Assembly (NCBI GenBank): GCA_023429545.1 | Contig: JAEYUU010000522.1 | Coordinates: forward strand, 1 to 8,183 | Origin: Verrucomicrobiota bacterium | Lineage (GTDB): Bacteria > Verrucomicrobiota > Verrucomicrobiia > Verrucomicrobiales > Verrucomicrobiaceae | Length of the DNA stretch: 8,183 bases | Reading direction: 5' to 3' | In this document: positions 1-6,363 of the stretch, one piece after another | Position numbering within the stretch: position 1 is the stretch's first letter | Layout of the letters: every line of letters starts with the position of its first letter | The notes under the pieces: model-generated | The model's input: only the letters and a program-made list of their open reading frames with translations | Told to the model about the DNA's origin: nothing | The model's database searches: none | Position numbers and translations under genes: made by a program

Positions 1-1591
1 CCACACGCACGTCATCCCATTCATCCTTCAGCAGCGCCTCTAGCTTCGCCTTCGCAGGCGTCGCGTCCTTTTGCAGAACCAGGCATCCCGTCGCGCCCCA
101 GTAGCGCATCACCGGATGAGCATCGTCCATCGCCTTCATCAGCGCGGGCAGCGCCGAGACGTCACGGGAAGTGGCCAGATCCGCCATGTCAATGATGCGC
201 TCCAGGGGATACGCCTCACTCTGCGCGTAGTCATGGATGGTCTGCCCGCCCGCCAGCTTCTCATGCATGCCCTCCGGGATGAACCCGGTGTCCCGCACCG
301 CGAGCATCTCCGCGCGCAGCTTCTTTCGCATGTCCGCGATGCGCTCCGCCAGCGTGGGATCCGTAATCAGATTTTTGATCTCAAAAGGGTCGCTGCCCAC
401 CTGATAAAACTCCTCCGAAGCTTTTGCCTTCCAATAGGCGGATTGCACCTCATTGCATCTTCCCGCGAGATACTCCGCATACCACGAGCGCATGCTGGGT
501 TGCTGTTGAAAGGCGTATTCGTAATACTGTCCCCAGGGGCGATGCGGAGCATAGTTCTTCATGTAGCGATACTCCCTGTCCCGGATGGCGCGGGAGTTGT
601 CATACCTCGCGTCCATGCGTCCGCGGTAGAGGAAGACATGTTCCCGCGGGGCGACCTTCTTCTCCCCCAGGAACGGCCTTCCCTGATAGTTCGCGGGAAT
701 CTCCACGCCGCACAGGCTGAAAACGGTCGCCGGCAGGTCCACAAAACTCACGGGATCCTCCACCCACTCGCCTGCCTTCACGGGCAACCATTGCTTCCAC
801 TTGTCCGGAATGCGCACAATCAGGGGAACGCGTGTGCCGGAGTCGTGCAGGTTCCGTTTGCCGCGCGGCAGGGCACCACCGTGGTCGCCATAATAGAAGA
901 CGATGGTGTCCTCGGCCAATCCGGCCTTTTCCAACTGCTCCAACATCTTCCCCACCTGCGCATCCATGAGTGTCATCTGGTCATAGTAGTTTGCCCAGTC
1001 ACGACGAATCTCCGGCGTATCGGGGTGGTATGGCGGCAGTGGCATCTGCTCCGGCGGGATCCGGAAATCCGCCTTCCCATCCTTCGGCGCCACCTGGCTT
1101 TCATGCGTGGTAGTAAAATTAAAGACCGCGAAGAACGGCTGTCCCGCCGCACGGTTCTTGTAGTGCGCGTTCTTGCTGCTCTCGTTCCACAGGTTCTTTC
1201 GGTCCTGCAGGTTGTAGTCCGTCTTGGAGTTGTTTGTGCAGTAGTATCCAGCGGCGCGGAGAACCTCTGGATACAGCTTGAACTCATCCGGGATGCGCAC
1301 ACTGCTGCGGTGATGCTGCACCCCCAGCGCACAGCCATTCATCCCGGTGATGAGCGTGGTGCGGGCCGCGGAACATACCGGCGAGTTCGCAAAGGCATTC
1401 CGGTAGCGCACGCCCTGTGCCGCCAGCTTGTCCAGATGCGGCGTCAAAGCCAGCTTGTCGCCATAGCACCCGAGGTAGGGACTGTTGTCCTCACTGGTAA
1501 GCCACAGGATGTTGGGCCGGTCCGCGCCGGAGACCGTGTCCAGGAATGACAAAGCGGCGAGCAATAGAAATGAAAGGTGCCTGGAGATCAT
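1..1591 (-). CDS. Secreted sulfatase B, heparan N-sulfatase-like, with HEAT-like C-terminal region (3' end outside window)
   Basis: Type I (formylglycine-dependent) sulfatase expected to hydrolyse sulfate esters or sulfamates in the periplasm. The frame runs 530 codons from ATG at 1591 without a stop and leaves the window. Residues 1-23 look like a signal peptide (MISRHLSFLLLAALSF...). RPNILW at 25-30 begins the fold, and E34-D35-N36 takes the place of the usual DD metal pair, as in sulfamidase-like members. The formylglycine motif C73-S-A-A-R77 is followed by TTLITG. Further candidate active-site residues are K123, H163, D236-H237 (GDHGG) and K245. The sulfatase part ends near residue 430. 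Residues about 465-530 (including HPVMRYWGATGCLVL) resemble a HEAT-type helical repeat, an extension common in PVC-group sulfatases. The start overlaps the upstream sulfatase stop (ATGA), implying co-translation. The family is certain; the substrate is not known, and sulfamidase-like is inferred from the N-terminal motif only. Confidence 0.93.
   Translation of the reverse strand, partial: MISRHLSFLLLAALSFLDTVSGADRPNILWLTSEDNSPYLGCYGDKLALTPHLDKLAAQGVRYRNAFANSPVCSAARTTLITGMNGCALGVQHHRSSVRIPDEFKLYPEVLRAAGYYCTNNSKTDYNLQDRKNLWNESSKNAHYKNRAAGQPFFAVFNFTTTHESQVAPKDGKADFRIPPEQMPLPPYHPDTPEIRRDWANYYDQMTLMDAQVGKMLEQLEKAGLAEDTIVFYYGDHGGALPRGKRNLHDSGTRVPLIVRIPDKWKQWLPVKAGEWVEDPVSFVDLPATVFSLCGVEIPANYQGRPFLGEKKVAPREHVFLYRGRMDARYDNSRAIRDREYRYMKNYAPHRPWGQYYEYAFQQQPSMRSWYAEYLAGRCNEVQSAYWKAKASEEFYQVGSDPFEIKNLITDPTLAERIADMRKKLRAEMLAVRDTGFIPEGMHEKLAGGQTIHDYAQSEAYPLERIIDMADLATSRDVSALPALMKAMDDAHPVMRYWGATGCLVLQKDATPAKAKLEALLKDEWDDVRV
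1588..1591 (-). promoter_or_regulatory. ATGA stop/start overlap between the two sulfatase genes
   Basis: On the minus strand the TGA of sulfatase A (1588-1590) overlaps the ATG of sulfatase B (1589-1591) in the form ATGA. This typically allows a terminating ribosome to reinitiate. No Shine-Dalgarno sequence is visible in the 15 bases before the ATG, which fits coupling as the main way in which sulfatase B is translated. Confidence 0.85.
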
Positions 1592-3153
1592 GGTTTGCGC
1601 GCGGACGAAGCATTGGTGGCAGGTGCGGGAGCAGCTTCAGCCTTGGCGTTCGCCTTTTCCGGGTTGGCCTTCGCCCAGGCAAGGTACTGGTCGATGGTGT
1701 AGAAAGTTTGGTGACGATAGAGCCTGCCGCCTTCCTCCACCAGTTCGCTGGAGTTGAAGCTCCACACGTCGCCATGTTTTTTCATCAGGGCACTGAGCTG
1801 GCTGTCGAGTTGGTCGAGCACCCCGCGGGCGCTGGCGTCACCCACAAAATTCTTCATCTGGTCGGGATCACTACGATCATCAAAGAGCACCCACGGCCCG
1901 TCTTCATACCTCGCATAGGTATGGGTGGGCGTGACGATGCCCCTCCAGGGCTTCGCGATACCGTCCGGATTGAACGGCACAAAAATCTGCAGCAGGACCG
2001 CCTCTGGGCCCTCGGTAGTCTCCCCCAACGCCACTCTGGACAGATCCGCGCCCTGCATGCTCTTTGGCACCTCACTTCCCGCCAGCGCCAGCAGCGTGGG
2101 CGCCATGTCCACATGACTCAGCAGGGTGTCCACCACCTTCCCCTTCGGCACGCGCGCAGGCCAGCGGATGATTCCCGGCACCCTCGCCGATTCATCATGC
2201 GGCTTGCGTTTGCGCCTCATGCCGTGATTGCCCAGCATGTCACCATGATCGGAGGTGAAGAGCACGATGGTGTTTTCATCGGCGCCGGTTTCCTTCAATA
2301 CCTGCATAAGGCGGCCCACCTGATCATCGATGGCGGTGATGGCGGCGTAGTACGCTGCCACCTCTTCCCGGCCACCCACCGGCACGAACCGGCTGGCGAG
2401 TGGGCCACGTTTCAGGCCGGTCTTGGGCACGGGCCGCACCTCGCTGCCCTCCTGCCAGCTCGCATCCATGGTGAGCTTTGCCGGATCGTACTGGTCCATG
2501 TACTTCGGCGGCGCTCCATAGGGATCATGCGGTGGCCCCATCTGCACCGTGAGGAAGAAAGGTCTACCTTTCGGCTGTTCCTTCAGGAACTCGACCGCAA
2601 AGTCACACGACGCCTCCGGCTCGAACTTCCTGACCGTGATCATCTCCGGCGAATCACGGAAATAAGTCGGCTCAAAATGCCGGTGATGACACTCGTACGC
2701 TGCCCAAAATTCAAACCCCTGCCTGCGCGGTCCCGGCGGCACAAATCCAGGGTCCCGCTGTCCGCCATCCAGATGCCACTTCCCCACAAAGCCCGTGCGG
2801 TATCCGGCCTGCTGCAGAATCTCCGCCAGGGTCACCTGTTCCTCGCGCAGGCGCAGGTCATTGGCCACCATTCCGTTCACGTGCGGGTAGGTGCCGGTCA
2901 GCAGAATGGCGCGCGCCGGGCAGCACACCGGCACGTTGGCATACGTTCTGGGAAACCGCATGCCTTCTGCTGCCAGCCGATCGATGTTCGGAGTCTTTGC
3001 GTCAAGATTGCCATCGCACGCCATGGCACTTGCCCTCATCTGATCCGGAAGGATCAACAGGATGTTGGGTCGATCCGCCGACTGCAGGGTCGGGGACCAT
3101 GCGCAAGAAAGTAGGAGGATGGCTCGGGAAACGGCATGTCTGAACGAAAGCAT
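1588..3153 (-). CDS. Secreted sulfatase A (arylsulfatase/choline-sulfatase-like)
   Basis: 521-residue type I sulfatase. Residues 1-25 are a signal peptide ending near LQSA. The catalytic domain starts at DRPNILLILPDQMR (28-40), where D37-Q38 replaces the common DD pair, a variant seen in many DQ-type bacterial sulfatases. The formylglycine motif is C77-C-P-A-R81 (CxPxR) followed by AILLTG; C77 is the residue predicted to be modified. Other expected active-site residues are K125 and H127 (GKWHL), H209 (PPHD), D302-H303 (SDHGD) and K317 (KRKPHDES). The C-terminus is a low-complexity Ala/Lys/Pro tail (about 494-521), unusual for the fold. The ATG at 3153 is the only in-frame ATG before the upstream stop at 3196-3198 and gives a good signal peptide; no clear ribosome binding site precedes it. 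It lies 42 bases after the L,D-transpeptidase gene and overlaps sulfatase B by four bases, so it is the middle gene of a probable three-gene operon. The natural substrate cannot be read from sequence. Confidence 0.95.
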   Translation of the reverse strand: MLSFRHAVSRAILLLSCAWSPTLQSADRPNILLILPDQMRASAMACDGNLDAKTPNIDRLAAEGMRFPRTYANVPVCCPARAILLTGTYPHVNGMVANDLRLREEQVTLAEILQQAGYRTGFVGKWHLDGGQRDPGFVPPGPRRQGFEFWAAYECHHRHFEPTYFRDSPEMITVRKFEPEASCDFAVEFLKEQPKGRPFFLTVQMGPPHDPYGAPPKYMDQYDPAKLTMDASWQEGSEVRPVPKTGLKRGPLASRFVPVGGREEVAAYYAAITAIDDQVGRLMQVLKETGADENTIVLFTSDHGDMLGNHGMRRKRKPHDESARVPGIIRWPARVPKGKVVDTLLSHVDMAPTLLALAGSEVPKSMQGADLSRVALGETTEGPEAVLLQIFVPFNPDGIAKPWRGIVTPTHTYARYEDGPWVLFDDRSDPDQMKNFVGDASARGVLDQLDSQLSALMKKHGDVWSFNSSELVEEGGRLYRHQTFYTIDQYLAWAKANPEKANAKAEAAPAPATNASSARKP

Positions 3154-3195
3154 CCATCGGGAACGAAAGGAATTCCCAGGTCTTGCTGCCAGGTC

Positions 3196-4188
3196 TCAAG
3201 TCCCCGCTCCTTCGACAATCTCCACCGCCACGCCGTCCGTCACCATTTCACTCAAACGAATGGCATCCCAGTTCGAGAGCCGGATGCAACCATGGCTCGC
3301 CGCGCGCCCAATCGTCTCGGAATCATTTGTGCCGTGAATCCCAATCCCTTTTTTGTTGAGTTGAATCCACAGCACGCCCACCGCGCTGGAGGGACCCGGC
3401 GGGATCAGGTGGTACTCATCGCTGCGCACCCCCGTTTTCAGCATGGATTCGTCCCTGCGGAAAAGGGGCAGTGTGGTCATGTTCTCAATCTCCCACGTGC
3501 CCACCGGGGCGGGCAGTGCTTCCGACCCGGGTGTGATGGGAAATGATGCAATCACCTTCCCACCTTCCATCACGTCGAGCATCTTCTCCTTGGTGTCCAC
3601 CCGCAGCGTCCGCCTCTGGAATTCGGGCTTCGGCTGGATGCGATCCTTCACCTTCAGCTTCTCCACCAGAAAGGGGGTGACATTGGGCACCTTCACCACA
3701 TCGCCGGGTTTGAGTTCCTCCATGTTCAGCCCGGGATTCAATCCCTTCAGATAGTCCCCGTCACAATGAAAGCGCTCCTTGAGGAAGTGGACCGTGGTGG
3801 GATACGGACTCGACTTCTGCTTCGCCTGCTCCTCAGGGGTTGATCCCACTTCACCGATCTGTTTGAGATCCCCTTCCGTCACCGTGTACTCGGTGAACGT
3901 CTCCAGGTCTTCCGGCAGATCCACTGCGGCATTCGCCGCCACTCCTTTGCGGTGCTGCTGATATCGCCCAAGCGCCTTTCCGGTGAACTCACCCCACTTC
4001 CCATCGATCTGCCCTGGCGGGAATCCCTCGCGATCCAGAAAAACCTGCAGCCGCTCGATCTTCTTCGGGTCATTGAGCTTCTTCGGCTCTTCCACGGGGA
4101 TGGCTTTGGGCGCCGCCTCCTGCGCGATGACCCGCCCGGCCAGGCAGCATAGCAGTCCACAAATCACCAGCAGCAGTGGGGCTTTCAT
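3196..4188 (-). CDS. L,D-transpeptidase (YkuD domain) with PG-binding and LysM-like regions
   Basis: Periplasmic L,D-transpeptidase, a family that makes 3-3 peptidoglycan cross-links or attaches proteins to peptidoglycan. Numbering is from the ATG at 4188 (330 residues). Residues 1-23 form a signal peptide (MKAPLLLVICGLLCCLAG) with a probable cut after RVIA. Residues about 41-81 match a PG_binding_1 domain (LQVFLDREGFPPGQIDGKWG). Residues about 135-180 end in a LysM-like segment (YLKGLNPGLNMEELKPGDVVKVPN). The catalytic YkuD domain fills the C-terminal half, with the signature H285-G-T ... S-H299-G-C301-I-R-L; C301 is the nucleophile. An upstream ATG at 4236 would give 346 residues but puts 16 residues before the signal peptide, so 4188 is preferred. 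The ribosome binding site is weak (GAGAC, about ten bases upstream). The gene leads the block that continues with the two sulfatases. The exact cross-linking reaction is not determinable. Confidence 0.94.
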   Translation of the reverse strand: MKAPLLLVICGLLCCLAGRVIAQEAAPKAIPVEEPKKLNDPKKIERLQVFLDREGFPPGQIDGKWGEFTGKALGRYQQHRKGVAANAAVDLPEDLETFTEYTVTEGDLKQIGEVGSTPEEQAKQKSSPYPTTVHFLKERFHCDGDYLKGLNPGLNMEELKPGDVVKVPNVTPFLVEKLKVKDRIQPKPEFQRRTLRVDTKEKMLDVMEGGKVIASFPITPGSEALPAPVGTWEIENMTTLPLFRRDESMLKTGVRSDEYHLIPPGPSSAVGVLWIQLNKKGIGIHGTNDSETIGRAASHGCIRLSNWDAIRLSEMVTDGVAVEIVEGAGT

Positions 4189-4192
4189 ATAG

Positions 4193-4229
4193 GGGGTCTC
4201 GGAATGGGGTCTCATGCTCACCATGAGAC
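4193..4229. repeat. Inverted repeat and direct repeats in the L,D-transpeptidase leader
   Basis: GTCTCATG (4209-4216) and CATGAGAC (4222-4229) form a perfect 8-bp inverted repeat with a 5-base loop. GGGGTCTC occurs twice as a direct repeat (4193-4200 and 4206-4213). The array ends five bases upstream of the ATG at 4188. It could be an operator for the L,D-transpeptidase/sulfatase block or a hairpin in its 5' leader. The function is inferred from position only. Confidence 0.5.
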
Positions 4230-4382
4230 ATCGCAATCCCCGCCCTCCTTGGCTGCCCGTTCCTGGGCCTCATCCTTTTGCCAGTTCCCTGTGCGTTGCG
4301 CCCACTCCTTGTTGGGTCACTGGGCCACGGACGGCCAGCCCATACAAGCATCCACCCCCTCCCGCAAGCCCGATTCACTCGC

Positions 4383-4964
4383 ATGAAGACAGACCTTTCC
4401 AGCAAGCACGTGGCCATCCTCGCGGCGGATGGCTTTGAACAGTCCGAACTCGAGGAACCGCTTCACGCCCTGGAGCGCGCGGGTGCCAACGTGACCATCA
4501 TCTCACCCAAAGGAGGCAGGATTCAGGGCATGAACCACCTTGAAAAGGGCGACGAGTTCGATGTCGACATCCCCCTTAAGAAAGCGAGGTCCGCCGACTA
4601 CGATGCCCTTGTCCTGCCCGGTGGCCTGGCCAACCCCGATGAGTTGCGCTCCAGCGAGGAAGCCGTGGACTTCGTGCGCGAATTTGCCGACGCCGGCAAG
4701 CCCATCGCCGCCATCTGCCATGGACCCTGGATCCTCATTGAGGCCGGCATCGTGAATGGCCGCCGCCTCACCTCCTGGCCCGCCATCCAAAGCGACATTC
4801 GGAACGCCGGTGGCGAATGGGTGGATGAACCTGTGGTGGTGGACAACGGTCTGGTCACCAGCCGCAACCCCGGTGACCTCAAGGCATTCAATGCCAAAGT
4901 CATCGAAGAGATTGCCGAGGGCTATCACCCTGCCATGCCCAGCAAAGCCCGAGCGAAGGGTTGA
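4383..4964 (+). CDS. DJ-1/PfpI-family protein (YhbO/PfpI-type, class I glutamine amidotransferase-like)
   Basis: 193-residue cytosolic protein of the DJ-1/PfpI superfamily, close in layout to E. coli YhbO and Pyrococcus PfpI. These have been reported as proteases or as protein/glyoxal deglycases protecting against carbonyl stress; the activity remains debated. The nucleophile elbow is A110-I-C112-H113-G-P, with C112 and H113 the expected catalytic pair. E19 in DGFEQSEL matches the third residue. Other family features are LVLPGG (76-81), SGKP-like AGKPIAA (104-110), GRRLTSW, and VVVDNGLVTSRNPGDL near the C-terminus. No signal peptide is present. The frame is open upstream to 4278, but family alignment starts at KHVAIL, so the ATG at 4383 is preferred; no Shine-Dalgarno is visible. 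It appears monocistronic, divergent from the L,D-transpeptidase, with a hairpin terminator 42 bases downstream. Confidence 0.94.
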   Translation: MKTDLSSKHVAILAADGFEQSELEEPLHALERAGANVTIISPKGGRIQGMNHLEKGDEFDVDIPLKKARSADYDALVLPGGLANPDELRSSEEAVDFVREFADAGKPIAAICHGPWILIEAGIVNGRRLTSWPAIQSDIRNAGGEWVDEPVVVDNGLVTSRNPGDLKAFNAKVIEEIAEGYHPAMPSKARAKG

Positions 4965-4996
4965 TTGGGTGAAGTGCAACGCAGAACAGCGAAGCC

Positions 4997-5041
4997 AAAA
5001 AACCGGTCTGCCATGGTGACATTCCATGGGCAGACAGTTTT
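4997..5041. terminator. Bidirectional intrinsic terminator between convergent genes
   Basis: GTCTGCCATGG (5006-5016) pairs with CCATGGGCAGAC (5024-5035) around the 7-base loop TGACATT, with one unpaired G at 5030. The plus-strand transcript from the PfpI-like gene then reaches TTTT (5038-5041). The minus-strand transcript from the DUF3309 gene reaches six T (complement of A6 at 4997-5002). The flanking A and T runs could extend the stem. Its position between two convergent genes fits termination in both directions; the T-run is longer on the minus strand. Confidence 0.72.
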
Positions 5042-5139
5042 CGAGCTTGGGGCAAACCAACTAACCCCGCGGCTCTACTATGCTGCTTTGCTAACTCTCC
5101 TGATATCCACATACAGCCTGCACCCTTCCTCTCCTTCCT

Positions 5140-5298
5140 CTAAATCCGCCCAAGCAGAAGCAGGATGATCAGAATCACCAGCACCAAGCCTAGGCCACCG
5201 CTGGGAAAGTATCCCCATTTAGAACTGTGGGGCCATGTGGGCAGGGCTCCAACGAGAAGCAGGATCACGACGATCAGCAAAATGGTCCCCAAGCTCAT
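5140..5298 (-). CDS. DUF3309 family small membrane protein
   Basis: 52-residue hydrophobic peptide that matches the DUF3309 pattern along its length. Membrane segment 1 is about residues 3-19 (LGTILLIVVILLLVGAL). It is followed by the conserved turn PTWPHSSKWGYFPSGG (20-35), and membrane segment 2 is about residues 36-50, ending in LLLLGRI. Family members are typically about 50 residues with this two-helix hairpin; their function is unknown. The ATG at 5298 gives exactly the family length. A GTG at 5355 would add 19 residues not typical of the family and is disfavoured. There is no Shine-Dalgarno; the start is preceded by a leader with competing hairpins. It lies 116 bases downstream of the glycosyltransferase on the same strand, so it may be co-transcribed or have its own promoter. 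Confidence 0.88.
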   Translation of the reverse strand: MSLGTILLIVVILLLVGALPTWPHSSKWGYFPSGGLGLVLVILIILLLLGRI

Positions 5299-5300
5299 AA

Positions 5301-5344
5301 GATTCAGCAGGTTGTTCACCCACTGAATCGCCCATGGCGAATTC
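5301..5344 (-). promoter_or_regulatory. Two mutually exclusive hairpins in the DUF3309 leader
   Basis: On the minus-strand RNA three arms occur in order: A, GAATTCGCC (complement of 5336-5344); B, GGCGATTCAG (complement of 5323-5332); C, CTGAATC (complement of 5301-5307). A pairs with B (8 bp, one bulged base, 3-base loop). B also pairs with C (7 bp, 15-base loop). Five bases of B are shared, so only one hairpin can form at a time. Arm C ends two bases before the ATG, so B:C would hide the initiation region while A:B would free it. The pairing is seen in the sequence; a regulatory role is inferred. Confidence 0.4.
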
Positions 5345-5414
5345 TCCGGTCGCACGAATTATTCCAAGCGACTCCCAAAGGCATCGCCCAGTCAGCGCCA
5401 CCGCTCGGCCCTGC

Positions 5415-6182
5415 TCACTTCCCCCCATCCACTTCGTCCTCAAACTTCCGGCTGTACCGCACGAAGGCGAAGTAGGCCGTGGACACCGCGATCCAGAACC
5501 CGGGGAAGCCGTCCAAAAAACCTCGACGCAGGAAGTAGGCCCGGAAAAAGCGCCACCAAGGTCTCGTGACATTCGCCCACATGGACCACTTTTTGCCTTC
5601 CGCCTTCTGCCGCGCCAGGAAGATGTCGCTGAAGGTATTAATCTTCTCCACGTACCGGCTCATGGAAGGGAAGGAGTAGTGGTGCAGATCACCCTCCAAC
5701 CGCAGGGTAGAACCTGCCAGCTCAATGTAATCGTGCTCCGGACTTCCGCCCCATTTGGACTTCCCCCGGCGAAAGAGGCGCAGCTTCCGATCCGGGTACC
5801 AGTCGCCGTGGGTGATCCACCGGCCCAAGAACCACACCTTGCGATTGCACTCCGCTCCATCGAATTTCTCCGCCGACCCATCCTGGAAGAAGCACTCGAT
5901 GCTCTGCCGCAGTTCCGGGGACAGTTCCTCATCGCAATCGAGGGCCAGCACCCAAGGTTTCGTGCACAGGCCGAGCGCCACATTCTTCTGATCCCGGTGC
6001 CCCAGCCAGTCCTGATGCACCACCCGGGCTCCGAACCCCTCGGCAACCTCCCGGGTTCGATCCTTGGACCCTGAATCCACCACCACGATCTCCTCCGCCA
6101 GATCCGCAGCGCTTTTCAGGCACCGGGCGATGTTCGCCTCCTCATTACAGGAGATGATGGAAATCGAGAGCGGAAAGGGCAT
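5415..6182 (-). CDS. Family 2 glycosyltransferase, WaaE/KdtX (beta-1,4-glucosyltransferase) type
   Basis: 255-residue GT-A glycosyltransferase of family GT2, resembling the WaaE/KdtX subgroup that adds sugars to lipopolysaccharide inner core. Residues 1-12 are the first strand (PLSISIISCNEE). Nucleotide-sugar binding residues include D36 in VVVDSGS. The metal-binding DxD is D82-C-D84 within LALDCDEEL. WYPDRKLRLFRRG (128-140) is a subgroup hallmark. The C-terminal part (about 205-245) has aromatic helices, TRPWWRFFRAYFLRRGFLDG and then FWIAVSTAYFAFVRYSRKFE, typical of membrane-associated members. The ATG at 6182 is chosen because MPFPLSIS starts the fold. An ATG further upstream (6302) would add 40 residues encoded by the repeat element at 6227-6266 and is rejected. 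The acceptor sugar is unknown, and no other LPS gene is in the window. Confidence 0.92.
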   Translation of the reverse strand: MPFPLSISIISCNEEANIARCLKSAADLAEEIVVVDSGSKDRTREVAEGFGARVVHQDWLGHRDQKNVALGLCTKPWVLALDCDEELSPELRQSIECFFQDGSAEKFDGAECNRKVWFLGRWITHGDWYPDRKLRLFRRGKSKWGGSPEHDYIELAGSTLRLEGDLHHYSFPSMSRYVEKINTFSDIFLARQKAEGKKWSMWANVTRPWWRFFRAYFLRRGFLDGFPGFWIAVSTAYFAFVRYSRKFEDEVDGGK

Positions 6183-6226
6183 GCGATACAGGAGCCGGAC
6201 GGGAGGAACGATGTCAGGGAATTCAG

Positions 6227-6266
6227 CACAGAGACACGAAGACACAAAGGCACAAAGGGTTTTGTG
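6227..6266. repeat. Degenerate 8-bp tandem repeat with terminal hairpin
   Basis: Four consecutive 8-bp units are seen: CACAGAGA (6227-6234), CACGAAGA (6235-6242), CACAAAGG (6243-6250) and CACAAAGG (6251-6258). The last unit also forms the inverted repeat CACAAA-GGGT-TTTGTG (6251-6266). The sequence resembles the dispersed CTTTGTGTCTTCGTGTCTCTGTG-type intergenic repeat found in many environmental bacterial genomes, which often causes spurious protein calls. That identification is from memory of the motif, not from a search. Confidence 0.6.
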
Positions 6267-6278
6267 AGGAATAAACCT

Positions 6279-6304
6279 CCGTGACTTTGGTTGGGAGTCC
6301 ACGG
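6279..6304. repeat. Inverted repeat beside the tandem repeat
   Basis: CCGTGACT (6279-6286) pairs with AGTCCACGG (6296-6304) around a 9-base loop, with one bulged base. A smaller GAGG/CCTC pair (6266-6269 and 6276-6279) lies just before it. Together with the hairpin at 6251-6266 these give three adjacent stem-loops in the spacer between divergent genes. It may be part of the same dispersed repeat or of the glycosyltransferase leader. Confidence 0.4.
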
Positions 6305-6327
6305 TTCACACCGCCCCATTGTGCCAC

Positions 6328-6356
6328 TTGCCCGTGATTGTAGATTCTCTTATATT
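6328..6356 (+). promoter_or_regulatory. Sigma-70-type promoter for the 6364 gene, probably giving a leaderless mRNA
   Basis: TTGCCC at 6328-6333 matches four of six bases of the -35 consensus and TATATT at 6351-6356 five of six of the -10, with the ideal 17-base spacer. Transcription would be expected to begin about seven bases after the -10, near 6363. The chosen ATG is at 6364, so the transcript would have almost no 5' leader. The region is distinctly AT-rich against a GC-rich background. Confidence 0.6.
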
Positions 6357-6363
6357 TTTAATA

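Noticed and set aside
71..1549. A 492-codon plus-strand open frame
   Set aside because: It is antisense to sulfatase B, whose signal peptide and active-site motifs are clear. The plus-strand product has no recognisable domain and is rich in Arg, His and Val, as expected for a shadow of a GC-rich gene.
1546..3114. A 522-codon plus-strand open frame
   Set aside because: It is antisense to sulfatase A along nearly its whole length, with no domain, no signal and no promoter. GC-rich codon use on the minus strand explains the lack of stops.
3196..4188. Lipoprotein reading of the L,D-transpeptidase signal (Cys residues in the hydrophobic core)
   Set aside because: The cysteines lie inside the hydrophobic core and no proper lipobox with a following mature sequence fits; VIA before Gln-Glu is a normal signal peptidase I site.
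4503..5060. A 185-codon minus-strand open frame
   Set aside because: It is antisense to the PfpI-like gene and crosses the terminator hairpin; the PfpI-like frame has the catalytic Cys-His motif.
5334..6074. A 246-codon plus-strand open frame
   Set aside because: It is antisense to the glycosyltransferase and extends into the DUF3309 leader; no domain is seen.
6227..6258. Possible CRISPR or VNTR array
   Set aside because: Units are only 8 bp with no spacers, so it is not CRISPR; four degenerate units are too few to call a variable array without other genomes.
6183..6302. N-terminal extension of the glycosyltransferase to an ATG at 6302
   Set aside because: The extra 40 residues come from the 8-bp repeat block and do not resemble a GT2 N-terminus; the fold begins at MPFPLSIS.
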